DNA of 41,718 bases from Asanoa siamensis (lineage in GTDB: Bacteria > Actinomycetota > Actinomycetes > Mycobacteriales > Micromonosporaceae): positions 1-41,718 of the forward strand of contig NZ_BONE01000068.1 in the NCBI RefSeq assembly GCF_016862555.1. The letters run 5' to 3'. Position 1 is the stretch's first letter. Each line of letters starts with the position of its first letter. The notes under the pieces were generated by a model that ran no database searches, was not told where the DNA came from, and was given only the letters and a program-made list of their open reading frames with translations. A program made the position numbers and the translations under genes. Shown here in pieces: positions 9,419-17,897 of the stretch.

Positions 9419-9420
9419 AG

Positions 9421-9469
9421 CAACGGTCCGTTGTTAACGCTTTCCGCATAGGAACGGTCCGTTGTTAAC
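9421..9469 (+). repeat. Palindromic intergenic element, left copy
   Basis: Two tandem copies of a 17-mer AACGGTCCGTTGTTAAC (9422-9438 and 9453-9469, 31 bp apart) joined by GCTTTCCGCATAGG. The 17-mer contains two palindromes, AACGGTCCGTT and GTTAAC. The inverted counterpart lies at 10961-11009 with 45 of 49 positions identical. It sits just after the gamma-glutamyltransferase stop and ends 6 bp before the stop of the convergent repair gene. Confidence 0.93.
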
Positions 9470-9474
9470 AGCGG

Positions 9475-9780
9475 TCACTCGGGCCACCAGGCCGCGCGGG
9501 AGAGGTCGACGCGGCCGTTCTTCATCGGAGTCGCCTCTGCGACATGGCGGGCCAGGGCTTCCTTCTCGTGGCCCGGGACGACGCGGCCGTTGGCGGCCAC
9601 CACCCGGTGCCAGGGGACGCCGCCGCCGTGCTTGGCCATGATCGAGCCGATCAGGCGGGACGACGACCGGCCCGAGCGGTCGGCCAGGTAGTCCGCGATC
9701 GCACCGTACGACATCGCCCGTCCCGGTGGGATGCGTTCGACGACGGCGAGCACCTCCTCCACGTACTCCTCCGGCTCCAC
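9475..9780 (-). CDS. Alkyltransferase-like protein (MGMT family, no catalytic Cys)
   Basis: About 101-residue protein with the DNA-binding domain fold of O6-alkylguanine-DNA methyltransferase. The helix-turn-helix region is recognisable (IPPGRAMSYGAIADYL, then SSSRLIGSIM). The active-site signature PCHRVV of true methyltransferases is PWHRVV at 56-61: tryptophan replaces the alkyl-accepting cysteine. That is the hallmark of alkyltransferase-like (ATL) proteins, which bind O6-alkylguanine and are known to recruit nucleotide excision repair instead of repairing directly. GTG 9780 (VEPEEYVEEV) is preferred; GTG 9789 would add three residues. It is divergent from proB, whose start is about 50 bp away, and its 3' end abuts the palindromic element. 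Confidence 0.87.
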   Translation of the reverse strand: MEPEEYVEEVLAVVERIPPGRAMSYGAIADYLADRSGRSSSRLIGSIMAKHGGGVPWHRVVAANGRVVPGHEKEALARHVAEATPMKNGRVDLSRAAWWPE

Positions 9781-9832
9781 ACCGGCCACACTATGGGATC
9801 TAAAGGTGATCTTGAGTGACCGACCGCGCAGA

Positions 9833-10951
9833 ATGGACCCCGTGCGCGAAGCAGTAACGACGGCACGCCGGATCGTCGTCAAGATCGGCTCGTCGTCGCT
9901 GACCACGGCCGACGGCGGGCTCGACGCCGCGCGGGTCGACGCCCTCGCCGACGTGGTGGCGCAGGCCTCCCGGGCCGGCCGCGAGGTGGTGCTGGTCTCG
10001 TCCGGCGCCATCGCCGCCGGCCTCGCCCCGCTGGGCATTCCAAGGCGTCCGCGCGACCTGGCCACCCAGCAGGCCGCCGCGTCCGTGGGCCAGGGCCTCC
10101 TGATCGGGCGGTACGCGGCCGCGTTCGCCCGCCACGGCCTCACCGTCGGCCAGGTGCTGCTCACCGCCGACGACGTGACCCGCCGGGCGCACTACCGCAA
10201 CGCTTTCCGCACGCTCCGGAAGCTGCTCGACTTCAAGACCGTGCCGATCGTCAACGAGAACGACACCGTGGCCACCGACGAGATCCGGTTCGGCGACAAC
10301 GACCGGCTGGCCGCGCTGGTCGCCGCGCTCGTCGACGCCGACCTGCTGGTGCTGCTCTCCGACGTCGACGCCCTCTACACGGGCGACCCCCGCAAGCCCG
10401 GCACCCGCAAGATCGACGAGGTACGCGACGAGACGGACCTGGCCGGCGTGACCGTCGGCGGCGCCGGCCGGGCCGGGGTCGGCACCGGCGGCATGGTGAC
10501 CAAGGTCGAGGCCGCCCGGATCGCGACCGGCTTCGGCATCCCGGTGGTGCTGACCGCCGCCCCGCACGCCGCCGCCGCGCTGGCCGGTGAGCCGGTCGGC
10601 ACGCTGTTCCACCGGGTCGGCCAGCGGCCCGCGGCCCGGCTGTTCTGGCTGGCCCACGCGACCTCGCCGCGCGGCCGGCTGCACCTCGACCCCGGCGCCG
10701 TGCAGGCCGTCGTGGCCCGGCGCAAGTCGCTGCTGCCCGCCGGCATCACCGCGGTCGACGGCGTGTTCACGGCCGGCGACCCGGTCGACCTCGTCGACAG
10801 CGAGGGCGCGCCGGTCGCCCGCGGCCTGGTCAACTACGACGCGGTCGAGCTACCCGCCCTGCTGGGGCGTTCGACGGGCGACCTGGCCGCGGAGTTGGGG
10901 CCGGGCTACGAGCGAGAGGTCGTCCACCGCGACGACCTGGTACTGCTGTAA
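9833..10951 (+). CDS. proB: Glutamate 5-kinase
   Basis: First enzyme of proline synthesis: phosphorylates glutamate to glutamyl 5-phosphate, usually feedback-inhibited by proline. The amino-acid-kinase domain covers about residues 12-270, with KIGSSSL near 17, the substrate loop VSSGAIAAG and [20 protein letters not shown]-terminal PUA domain runs from about 285 ([13 protein letters not shown]...). The 372-residue length is normal. ATG 9833 and GTG 9842 are both possible starts; neither has a strong ribosome site. proA follows on the same strand, but the 76-bp gap is filled by a palindromic element. No obg/rpmA gene lies upstream, though that order is common in actinobacteria. Confidence 0.95.
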   Translation: MDPVREAVTTARRIVVKIGSSSLTTADGGLDAARVDALADVVAQASRAGREVVLVSSGAIAAGLAPLGIPRRPRDLATQQAAASVGQGLLIGRYAAAFARHGLTVGQVLLTADDVTRRAHYRNAFRTLRKLLDFKTVPIVNENDTVATDEIRFGDNDRLAALVAALVDADLLVLLSDVDALYTGDPRKPGTRKIDEVRDETDLAGVTVGGAGRAGVGTGGMVTKVEAARIATGFGIPVVLTAAPHAAAALAGEPVGTLFHRVGQRPAARLFWLAHATSPRGRLHLDPGAVQAVVARRKSLLPAGITAVDGVFTAGDPVDLVDSEGAPVARGLVNYDAVELPALLGRSTGDLAAELGPGYEREVVHRDDLVLL

Positions 10952-10960
10952 GAGCGCACT

Positions 10961-11009
10961 GTTAACAACGGACCGTTCCTGTGCGGAAAGCGTGAGCAAC
11001 GGACCGTTC
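10961..11009 (-). repeat. Palindromic intergenic element, right (inverted) copy
   Basis: Reverse complement of the element at 9421-9469: GTTAACAACGGACCGTT is exact at 10961-10977, the linker CCTGTGCGGAAAGC differs from the left copy by one base, and a second unit ends at 11008, with GTGAG replacing GTTAA. It lies wholly between the proB stop and the proA ribosome site, so it would be transcribed in a proB-proA message and could form hairpins there. Confidence 0.93.
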
Positions 11010-11017
11010 CTTTCACA

Positions 11018-11023
11018 GGAGGT
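11018..11023 (+). promoter_or_regulatory. Ribosome-binding site of proA
   Basis: AGGAGG at 11018-11023 ends 4 nt before ATG 11028. It fixes the proA start, since the open frame extends much further upstream through the palindromic element. Confidence 0.8.
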
Positions 11024-11027
11024 AGCG

Positions 11028-12272
11028 ATGAGCGTGCGGGAGCAGGCCGAGCGGGCCCGGGTGGCGGCGGTCACCCTCGCGGCGACGCCGCGGGCGGTCA
11101 AGGACCGCGCCCTGCTGGTGATGGCCGACGCGCTGGTCGCCCGCACCCCGGAGATCCTCGAGGCCAACGCCGCCGACGTCGCCGCCGGCCGCGCGGCCGG
11201 GCTCTCCGACGCGATCATCGACCGGCTCGCGCTGACCCAGCCGCGGGTCGCCGCCATCGCCGGCGCCCTGCGCGAGATGGCCGCCCTGCCCGACCCGGTC
11301 GGCGAGGTGGTCCGCGGCTCGACCCTGCCCAACGGGCTCGAGCTGCGGCAGATCCGGGTGCCGTTCGGCGTGGTCGGCATGATCTACGAGGGCCGGCCCA
11401 ACGTGACCGTCGACGCCGCGGGCATCTGCCTCAAGTCCGGCAACGCGGCCCTGCTGCGGGGCTCGTCGTCGGCCGCCACCTCCAACGCCGCCCTCGTCGA
11501 GATCCTCCGCGACGCGCTCGAGGTCGCCGGCCTGCCGGCCGACGCGGTGCAGCTCCTCGACTCGTCCACCCGCGACTCCGTCAAGGAGCTCATGCGCGCC
11601 CGGGGCCTGGTCGACGTGCTGATCCCGCGCGGCGGTGCCTCGCTGATCCGCGCCGTGGTCGAGGAGTCGACGGTGCCGGTGATCGAGACCGGCGTCGGCA
11701 ACTGCCACGTCTACGTCGACGCCGCGGCCGACCTCGACAAGGCGCTGGCCATCGTGCTCAACTCCAAGACCCAGCGACTGTCCACCTGCAACACCGCCGA
11801 GTCGCTGCTGGTCCATGCCGATGTCGCCGAGGCGTTCCTGCCGCGCGTGCTGGCCGCGTTCGCCGACGCGGGAGTGACCGTGCACGGTGACGCCGCGGTG
11901 GCCGCCCACTCGGCCGCCGTCGTGCCCGCGACCGACGAGGACTTCGCCGCCGAATACCTCTCGGCCGACATCTCGGCCGCGGTGGTGCCGTCGCTCTCGG
12001 CGGCGGTCGACCACATTCGCCGGTACGGCACCCAGCACACCGAGGCGATCGTGACCGAGTCGCTGGCCGCGTCCCGCGCGTTTGTGGCGGCGGTCGACGC
12101 GGCCGCGGTGATGGTCAACGCGTCGACCCGGTTCACCGACGGCGGCGAGTTCGGCTTCGGCGCGGAGATCGGCATCTCGACGCAGAAGCTGCACGCCCGC
12201 GGCCCGATGGGCCTGCCGGAGCTGACCTCCACCAAATATGTCGTGACCGGGGACGGCCAGCTTCGGTCCTAG
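11028..12272 (+). CDS. proA: Glutamate-5-semialdehyde dehydrogenase (gamma-glutamyl phosphate reductase)
   Basis: Second enzyme of proline synthesis: reduces glutamyl 5-phosphate to glutamate 5-semialdehyde with NADPH. The 414-residue aldehyde-dehydrogenase-superfamily protein shows the ProA signature region [20 protein letters not shown], the segment [10 protein letters not shown], and the catalytic cysteine in [10 protein letters not shown]. The end ([30 protein letters not shown]) is characteristic. It begins at ATG 11028 behind an AGGAGG. The stop overlaps the convergent dehydrogenase by 4 bp, leaving no room for a terminator. The proB product feeds it directly, so the two are probably coexpressed despite the inserted element. 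Confidence 0.96.
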   Translation: MSVREQAERARVAAVTLAATPRAVKDRALLVMADALVARTPEILEANAADVAAGRAAGLSDAIIDRLALTQPRVAAIAGALREMAALPDPVGEVVRGSTLPNGLELRQIRVPFGVVGMIYEGRPNVTVDAAGICLKSGNAALLRGSSSAATSNAALVEILRDALEVAGLPADAVQLLDSSTRDSVKELMRARGLVDVLIPRGGASLIRAVVEESTVPVIETGVGNCHVYVDAAADLDKALAIVLNSKTQRLSTCNTAESLLVHADVAEAFLPRVLAAFADAGVTVHGDAAVAAHSAAVVPATDEDFAAEYLSADISAAVVPSLSAAVDHIRRYGTQHTEAIVTESLAASRAFVAAVDAAAVMVNASTRFTDGGEFGFGAEIGISTQKLHARGPMGLPELTSTKYVVTGDGQLRS

Positions 12273-13321
12273 TGGTCGGTGAACTCCACGACCACCTTGA
12301 TGTCGTCGGCGTCCGGCGGGCCGTACGCCTGAGCGAACTCGGCGACCGGCACCCGGCGGGTGATCAGCCGGGCCAGCCACTTGCGGTCGGCGGAGGCCAG
12401 CGCGTCGGCGCCCGCCTTCCAGTGGCGGGCGTTGGCGTTGACCGAGCCGAACACCACGTTGTTCTCCAGCACGAGCGCCCGGTTGAGCGCGCCCGCGTCC
12501 ACCGGGATCTGGTGCCCGCCCGAGGACACGCCGGTCAGGCAGACGATGCCGCACGGGCCGACCGCGTCCATGACGCTGAACACGACCGGTGCCGCGCCGG
12601 TGCACTCCAGCACGAGGTCGGGCGCGAAGCCGATCTCGTGCACCGGCACGCTGTGGTACGTCGCACCCAGGTCGTGGGTGAGCTGCGGCTTCGGGCCGTC
12701 GGTGGCCAGGTCGAGCACGTGCACGTCGAGGCCGCGCTGCGTGCCCAGCAGGGCGGCCAGCAGGCCGATCGGCCCGGCGCCGGTGACCAGCACGTTCTCG
12801 GGCTGCCAGGGGTCGCGCTCGACGAACCGGTCGATCAGCTCCCAGGCCTTGGCGACCACACTGGTCGGTTCCAGCAGCACGCCGAGCAGGCCGAGCGACT
12901 GGTCGAGCTTGACCGCGTGCTCGGGCTCGATCCGCCACCGGTCCCGGGCGAAGCCGTCGAGACCCTTGATGCCGTGCTCCGTGTACTGGCCGTTGCGGCA
13001 CATGTCCCACTGGCCGGCCGCGCAGTTCGGGCACGGCACCGGGTCGGGGTGCCGGACGATGCCCGCCACCAGGTCGCCCCACTTCAGCCGGCCCGTCGGG
13101 TCCTCGACCACCCGCCCGAGCGACTCGTGACCGAGCACCAGCCGGTCGCCGCCGGGCGGGGCCTCGCCGTAGTCGGCGGCGATGATCTCGCGGTCGGTGC
13201 CGCACACACCGACGGCCACCGCCTCGACCAGCAGCGCGCCCTCCCGCGGGTCGGGCTCGGGAAAGTCCTGATCGAGCCGGAGTGAGTCGGTCGTCCCGGG
13301 TGTGACGGTCAGTGCCCGCAT
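12269..13321 (-). CDS. Zinc-dependent dehydrogenase, glucose 1-dehydrogenase-like (MDR superfamily)
   Basis: 350-residue medium-chain dehydrogenase. Catalytic-zinc elements are C40 with D43 in GVCGTD, H65/E66 in LGHESLG, and LLEPTSVV. The structural-zinc loop has three cysteines ([12 protein letters not shown]), as in glucose 1-dehydrogenases. The Rossmann loop is [12 protein letters not shown]. The C-terminal part ([11 protein letters not shown]) also matches the glucose-dehydrogenase branch, so oxidation of an aldose to the lactone with NAD(P) is the best guess, though other polyols cannot be excluded. It lies 49 bp downstream of the sigma/anti-sigma-like pair on the same strand and may be part of that transcription unit. 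Confidence 0.87.
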   Translation of the reverse strand: MRALTVTPGTTDSLRLDQDFPEPDPREGALLVEAVAVGVCGTDREIIAADYGEAPPGGDRLVLGHESLGRVVEDPTGRLKWGDLVAGIVRHPDPVPCPNCAAGQWDMCRNGQYTEHGIKGLDGFARDRWRIEPEHAVKLDQSLGLLGVLLEPTSVVAKAWELIDRFVERDPWQPENVLVTGAGPIGLLAALLGTQRGLDVHVLDLATDGPKPQLTHDLGATYHSVPVHEIGFAPDLVLECTGAAPVVFSVMDAVGPCGIVCLTGVSSGGHQIPVDAGALNRALVLENNVVFGSVNANARHWKAGADALASADRKWLARLITRRVPVAEFAQAYGPPDADDIKVVVEFTDH

Positions 13322-13370
13322 AGAACCATCTTGCGGGCCGCACCCGCCGTCCGCGCGGAAACTCCGGCCC

Positions 13371-14120
13371 TCAGCTCAGGCAGATCTCGCCGTCCTGGCT
13401 CGCCACCACGGTGCCGCCGGGGAAGGGCTCGACGTCCTCGGCCCCGATCGTGGCGGGGATCGACGGGTCGCCCCGCAGCACGTACCAGGCGCCGACGCAG
13501 GTCGGCGACTCGCGCAGGGTGGTCGTGATCCGGTGCCGCGCCGCGGTCAGCGTCAGCCGCTCGTGCGCGAACAGCCGCTGCGACCCGTCGGCCCGCGCCT
13601 CGTAGGTCACCCAGGACACCGCGATCGTCTCGCCCGCGCAGACCGGGTCGGCGATGATGACGAGGTTGCCGGCGCTCCTGCTGACGTGCACCGCCGACGC
13701 GCAGGCCGGCGGTCGGGCGGTCGGCGCCACCGACGCCTGGCCGCCGGGAGCCCGGGCCGGGGTCGAGGTGGCGGTCGCGACCGGACCGTCGGCCGCGTCG
13801 GTGCCGTTGCCGGCCGACACCGGTGCCCGGGTGGGCGGGGCCAGCGGCGGCTGCGGGGCACTCGGCGGCGACGTGCGCACCGGGGCCGGCCGCTCCGCCG
13901 CGACCGGTGCGGGTTGCTCCATCGCGGGCAGTTGGGCCAGGCCCACCACGGTGGCGACCGCGACCGCGGCGGCGGCCACACCGATCAGCCGGCGCTGCCG
14001 CCGGCGGTGCACGGTGTCGCGGACCGACCCGACCCCCGGCGGCCGCAGGTGCGGGTCGATCGAGCCGGTCAGCGCGGCGAAGGCGTCCCTGACCTGGTCG
14101 GTGCGCGGCTCCTCACGCAC
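13371..14120 (-). CDS. Single-pass membrane protein, putative anti-sigma partner
   Basis: 249 residues: a cytoplasmic N-terminus (1-44), one transmembrane helix at about 45-64 after an Arg-rich stop-transfer stretch (VHRRRQRR), a Pro/Ala-rich linker (about 65-135) and an extracytoplasmic C-terminal domain with four cysteines (C138, and others in DPVCAG, SPTCVG and EICLS) that could form disulfides. No zinc-binding HxxxCxxC anti-sigma motif was seen. Its start overlaps the sigma-factor gene by 8 bp, so translation is probably coupled. Position and topology suggest it controls that sigma factor from the membrane; this is inference, as no anti-sigma domain can be named with confidence. Confidence 0.75.
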   Translation of the reverse strand: MREEPRTDQVRDAFAALTGSIDPHLRPPGVGSVRDTVHRRRQRRLIGVAAAAVAVATVVGLAQLPAMEQPAPVAAERPAPVRTSPPSAPQPPLAPPTRAPVSAGNGTDAADGPVATATSTPARAPGGQASVAPTARPPACASAVHVSRSAGNLVIIADPVCAGETIAVSWVTYEARADGSQRLFAHERLTLTAARHRITTTLRESPTCVGAWYVLRGDPSIPATIGAEDVEPFPGGTVVASQDGEICLS

Positions 14121-14613
14121 TGTGCACCTCCGAGGTGGCCGCCACGTCGTCGTCGGCCAGCCGCAGCGCCAGCGCGGCCCGGCCGCGGTGCAGCCAGGAC
14201 TTCACCGTGCCCTCGGCCGCGCCGGTCAGCTCGGCGATCTCGGCGATCGGCACGTCGGCCAGGTAGAACAGCACCACCGCCTGGCGCTGGCGGGCCGGCA
14301 GGGCGGCCAGCGCGGCGCGCAGCGCGACCGCGTCCGGGCCCGGCCCCGGTGTGTGCTCCTCGCGCGCGCCCCGGGTCAGGTGCAGCAACCGGCGGGCCCG
14401 CCGCCAGCGGCTGGTGGCGAGGTTCCAGGCGACCCGCCGCACCCAGGCGCCGGGGTCATCCAAAGTGGACCAGCGCGGCCAGGCCCGGCAGAAGGCCTCC
14501 TGCACGACGTCCTGCGCCTCGGCCAGATCGCCCGTGTGGGCGAACAGCTGATGCGTCAGGGGGCGGAACCACGCGGCGTAGAACTCCGCGAAGTCGAGCT
14601 TGTCGGGCGGCAC
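14113..14613 (-). CDS. RNA polymerase sigma factor, ECF/SigE-family
   Basis: 166-residue sigma-70-family factor with only regions 2 and 4. Region 2 lies at about 5-75 (FYAAWFRPLTHQL, DVVQEAFCRAWPRW, WVRRVAWNLA) and region 4 at about 105-155 (LAALPARQRQAVVLFYLADVPIAEIAELTGAAEGTVKSWLHRGRAAL), including the helix-turn-helix that reads the -35 element. This is the layout of the SigE-like ECF group common in actinobacteria. It should direct RNA polymerase to a small regulon in response to a signal passed by the overlapping membrane protein. The start ATG 14613 yields normal length. The target promoter sequence is not recognisable here. Confidence 0.92.
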   Translation of the reverse strand: MPPDKLDFAEFYAAWFRPLTHQLFAHTGDLAEAQDVVQEAFCRAWPRWSTLDDPGAWVRRVAWNLATSRWRRARRLLHLTRGAREEHTPGPGPDAVALRAALAALPARQRQAVVLFYLADVPIAEIAELTGAAEGTVKSWLHRGRAALALRLADDDVAATSEVHSA

Positions 14614-14720
14614 AGCTCTCCCGGGGTCGACGGCCCCCTCACAGTAGTCCGTCTATGCAGGAGTGCTCATTGTCGTAATTCTGCCGACACCGGGGGGTTG
14701 TTGGGGTGAAACTGAGAGCC

Positions 14721-14893
14721 ATGACGCGATCGCGGCAAATCAACGGCTCGCAATCCCGTCGACTGGTCCAGGACCCGTGCGACGACGAAGGCTGCCCGAG
14801 CTGCTACGGCGACCGGGCCCAAGCGGAGGCGGTGCGCCGTGCCGGCCGGCTGCCGGACCGCAGCCACCGCCTCGACGAACGCCCGGAGACCGA

Positions 14894-14897
<4 letters not shown>
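14721..14897 (+). CDS. Small uncharacterised protein with a CxxxxCPSC motif
   Basis: 58-residue basic, polar protein whose central part reads [18 protein letters not shown]; three cysteines (C...CPSC) suggest metal binding or redox. The C-terminal half is Arg-rich. Codon third positions are strongly G/C from residue 20 on, which argues that it is translated. An alternative GTG start at 14706 would add five residues; neither start has a convincing ribosome site. The gene sits alone between the divergent sigma factor and the convergent oxygenase, which it overlaps by 4 bp. I recognise no family. Confidence 0.55.
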
Positions 14898-15871
<974 letters not shown>

Positions 15872-15893
15872 GCCGAAAGCCTAGGATCTCCGC

Positions 15894-16463
15894 ATGACCC
15901 CGGAGGAGATCGGAGCGCGGCTCGTCGAGCTGGTCGCCGGTGAGCCCTCCGTGTCCGGCGGCAACGACCACGCCCGGGCGACCGTCGACGTCGCGCCCGT
16001 GCGGTGGGCCGAGGCGGTCCGGGTCGCCCGCGACGACGCCGCGCTGGCCTGCGACTTCTTCGACTGGCTGTCGGCCGTCGACGAGCTCGACGAGGGTTTC
16101 GCGGTGGTCGCGCACCTCTGGTCGACGAGCCACCACCACGGCCTGCTGCTGCGCACCCGGGTGCCGCGGGCCGAGCCCGTGCTCGACACGGTCGTGCCGA
16201 TCTTCCCGGGCGCCGCCTGGCACGAGCGCGAGACCCACGAGATGTTCGGCGTCGACTTCGCGGGCCACGCCGACCTCCAGCCGCTGCTGCTGCCGCCCGA
16301 GTTCGAGGGCCACCCGCTGCGCAAGGAGTTCGTCCTCGCCTCCCGGGTCGCCAAGGCCTGGCCGGGTGCCAAGGAGCCGGGCGAGAGCGAGGCCGGCACC
16401 GCCAAGCGGGCACCGATGCGGCCTCCCGGCGTCCCCGCCCCGGGTGAATGGGGGCCGGCCTGA
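15894..16463 (+). CDS. nuoC: NADH-quinone oxidoreductase subunit C (NuoC)
   Basis: Peripheral-arm complex I subunit (30-kDa family) that helps build the quinone-reducing connection. The family signature is present as WHERETHEMFGV at 109-120, followed by LLPPEFEGHPLRKEF. The 189-residue protein carries NuoC only: it is not fused to NuoD, and no nuoD gene follows, because its TGA overlaps the nuoH start (TGATG). The C-terminal ~35 residues are a Pro/Ala-rich tail. AGGA lies 7 nt before ATG 15894. Identity is firm. Absence of NuoD from the expected slot is the odd point. Confidence 0.88.
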   Translation: MTPEEIGARLVELVAGEPSVSGGNDHARATVDVAPVRWAEAVRVARDDAALACDFFDWLSAVDELDEGFAVVAHLWSTSHHHGLLLRTRVPRAEPVLDTVVPIFPGAAWHERETHEMFGVDFAGHADLQPLLLPPEFEGHPLRKEFVLASRVAKAWPGAKEPGESEAGTAKRAPMRPPGVPAPGEWGPA

Positions 16464-17422
16464 TGCCACTCTGGCTCGAGATCCTCGTCCGCGTGGTCGG
16501 CGTCGTCGCCGCGTTCCTGGTTCTCCCGCTGGTGGTCGGCCAGACCGAGCACAAGGTGATGGCGCACATGCAGGGCCGGCTCGGCCCGATGTACGCCGGC
16601 GCGTTCCACGGCTGGGCCCAGCTCATCGCCGACGGCGTCAAGTTCGTGCAGAAGGAGGACGTGACGCCGGCCGCCGCCGACCGGTCGGTGTTCCGGCTCG
16701 CGCCGATCGTGGCCCTGGTGCCCTACCTGCTCGTGCTGCTGGTCATCCCGCTCGGCCCGGGTGACCTGGTCGGGCAGAACCTCGACGTCGGCCTGTTCTT
16801 CGTGCTCGCCGTTCTCGGCGTCGGCGTGGTCGCGGTGCTGATGTCGGCCTGGGCCTCGGCCAACAAATACAGCCTGCTCGGCGGCCTGCGCGGGGCCGCG
16901 CAGCTGCTCGGCTACGAGCTGCCGATGGTGCTCGCCGCGGCCAGCGTCGCGATGGCGGCCGGCACGCTGAGCCTGACCGGCATCGTCGAGGCCTGGCGGC
17001 CGTGGTGGTTGCTCTGGCAGCTCCCGGCGCTGCTGGTGTTCTTCGTCGCCGGGCTCGCCGAGATCCGCCGGCCGCCGTTCGACATGCCGATCGCCGACTC
17101 GGAGCTCGTCTTCGGCTACATGACCGAATACACGGGCCTGCGCTTCGCGTTCTTCCTGCTGGCCGAATACGTGGGCATCGTGGTGATCGCCGCGCTGACC
17201 ACGGTGCTGTTCCTCGGCGGCTGGAAGGGCCCCTTCGACGACCAGGTCGGCTGGCTCTGGACGCTGGTGAAGATCTTCGCGGTGGCGTTCGTGGTGATCT
17301 GGTTCCGGGTCGCCTATCCGCGGCTGCGCGAGGACCAGCTCCAGCGCCTGTGCTGGCTGGTGCTCGTGCCGGTGTCGCTGGGCCAGCTCGTGTTGACCGC
17401 GGCCGTCCGGGTGGCGCTGTGA
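16463..17422 (+). CDS. nuoH: NADH-quinone oxidoreductase subunit H (NuoH)
   Basis: Membrane subunit of complex I that forms the quinone chamber and joins the proton-pumping arm to the peripheral arm. 319 residues with about eight transmembrane segments. Conserved pieces are visible: TEHKVMAHMQGRLGP after helix 1, LIADGVKF, SANKYSLLGGLRGAAQLLGYELP and AEIRRPPFDMPIADSELVFG, the loop facing the quinone site. The loop-1 sequence differs from the common ERRVLA/RxGPNR form, suggesting a divergent paralogue. ATG 16463, overlapping the nuoC stop and preceded by GGGGG, is preferred over ATG 16448. The downstream SnoaL-like gene overlaps its stop as GTGA. Confidence 0.94.
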   Translation: MPLWLEILVRVVGVVAAFLVLPLVVGQTEHKVMAHMQGRLGPMYAGAFHGWAQLIADGVKFVQKEDVTPAAADRSVFRLAPIVALVPYLLVLLVIPLGPGDLVGQNLDVGLFFVLAVLGVGVVAVLMSAWASANKYSLLGGLRGAAQLLGYELPMVLAAASVAMAAGTLSLTGIVEAWRPWWLLWQLPALLVFFVAGLAEIRRPPFDMPIADSELVFGYMTEYTGLRFAFFLLAEYVGIVVIAALTTVLFLGGWKGPFDDQVGWLWTLVKIFAVAFVVIWFRVAYPRLREDQLQRLCWLVLVPVSLGQLVLTAAVRVAL

Positions 17423-17829
17423 CAGCCGACCGCGAGGCGGCCGTGCGGCGCCTGGTCGCCGACGTGTGGAACGGCGCCAACGAGGCCACGGCCTACGAGC
17501 TGGTCGGGCCCGACTGCCCGGGCCTCGGCGCGAGCGGGCCGGTCGGCGTGCTCGCCTGGCACCAGGAGCGCCGGGCGTCCTTTCCGGACCTGCGCTACAA
17601 GATCGTCGACCTGATCGTCAGCGGCGATCGGGCGGCCGTGCACTGGCGCGCGGCCGGCACCCAGCTCGGCCAGTTCGGCCCGGTGCCCCCGACCGGCAAC
17701 GTCGTCAGCTATTCCGGGGCGACCTTCCTGCGCTTCGACGCCGACGGCCTGATCGCCGACGTGTGGAGCGTCAACGAGCTGTTCCAGCTTCTTCAGCAGC
17801 TCGGTGTCGAAATGTTGCCCCCCGCTTGA
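17419..17829 (+). CDS. SnoaL-like / ester-cyclase-type protein (NTF2-like fold)
   Basis: 136-residue small alpha+beta-barrel protein of the SnoaL/NTF2-like group. The pattern matches ester-cyclase-like members: WNGANEATAYELVGPDCPG, then WHQERRASFPDLRYKIVDLIVSGDRAAVHW and FLRFDADGLIADVWSVNELFQLLQQL. Such proteins include polyketide cyclases but most have unknown roles. GTG 17419 overlaps the nuoH stop (GTGA), so it is translationally coupled to a respiratory gene, which is unexpected. It ends the nuoC-nuoH unit 68 bp before the kinase gene. No active-site assignment is attempted. Confidence 0.8.
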   Translation: MTADREAAVRRLVADVWNGANEATAYELVGPDCPGLGASGPVGVLAWHQERRASFPDLRYKIVDLIVSGDRAAVHWRAAGTQLGQFGPVPPTGNVVSYSGATFLRFDADGLIADVWSVNELFQLLQQLGVEMLPPA

Positions 17830-17839
17830 TACCACGGTG

Positions 17840-17877
17840 ACCACGCGCGTGCGATGCGTGGTTAAATGCCCGCATCG
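17840..17877 (+). promoter_or_regulatory. Overlapping inverted repeats upstream of the sensor kinase
   Basis: ACCACGC (17840-17846) pairs with GCGTGGT (17856-17862), and CGATGCG (17852-17858) pairs with CGCATCG (17871-17877), both perfect. They share the AT-richest stretch of the spacer (GGTTAAATGCC). This could be an operator for the two-component genes or a weak terminator of the nuoC-H unit. Confidence 0.4.
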
Positions 17878-17897
17878 ACACGCGTCTGGGTGCGTCG

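Noticed and set aside
9421-11009. Composite transposon bounded by the inverted elements
   Set aside because: No transposase lies between them and the enclosed genes are ordinary chromosomal ones; a REP/MITE-like explanation is simpler.
16448-16462. NuoD hidden between nuoC and nuoH
   Set aside because: The nuoC stop and nuoH start overlap, and no NuoD-like motif was found elsewhere in the window.
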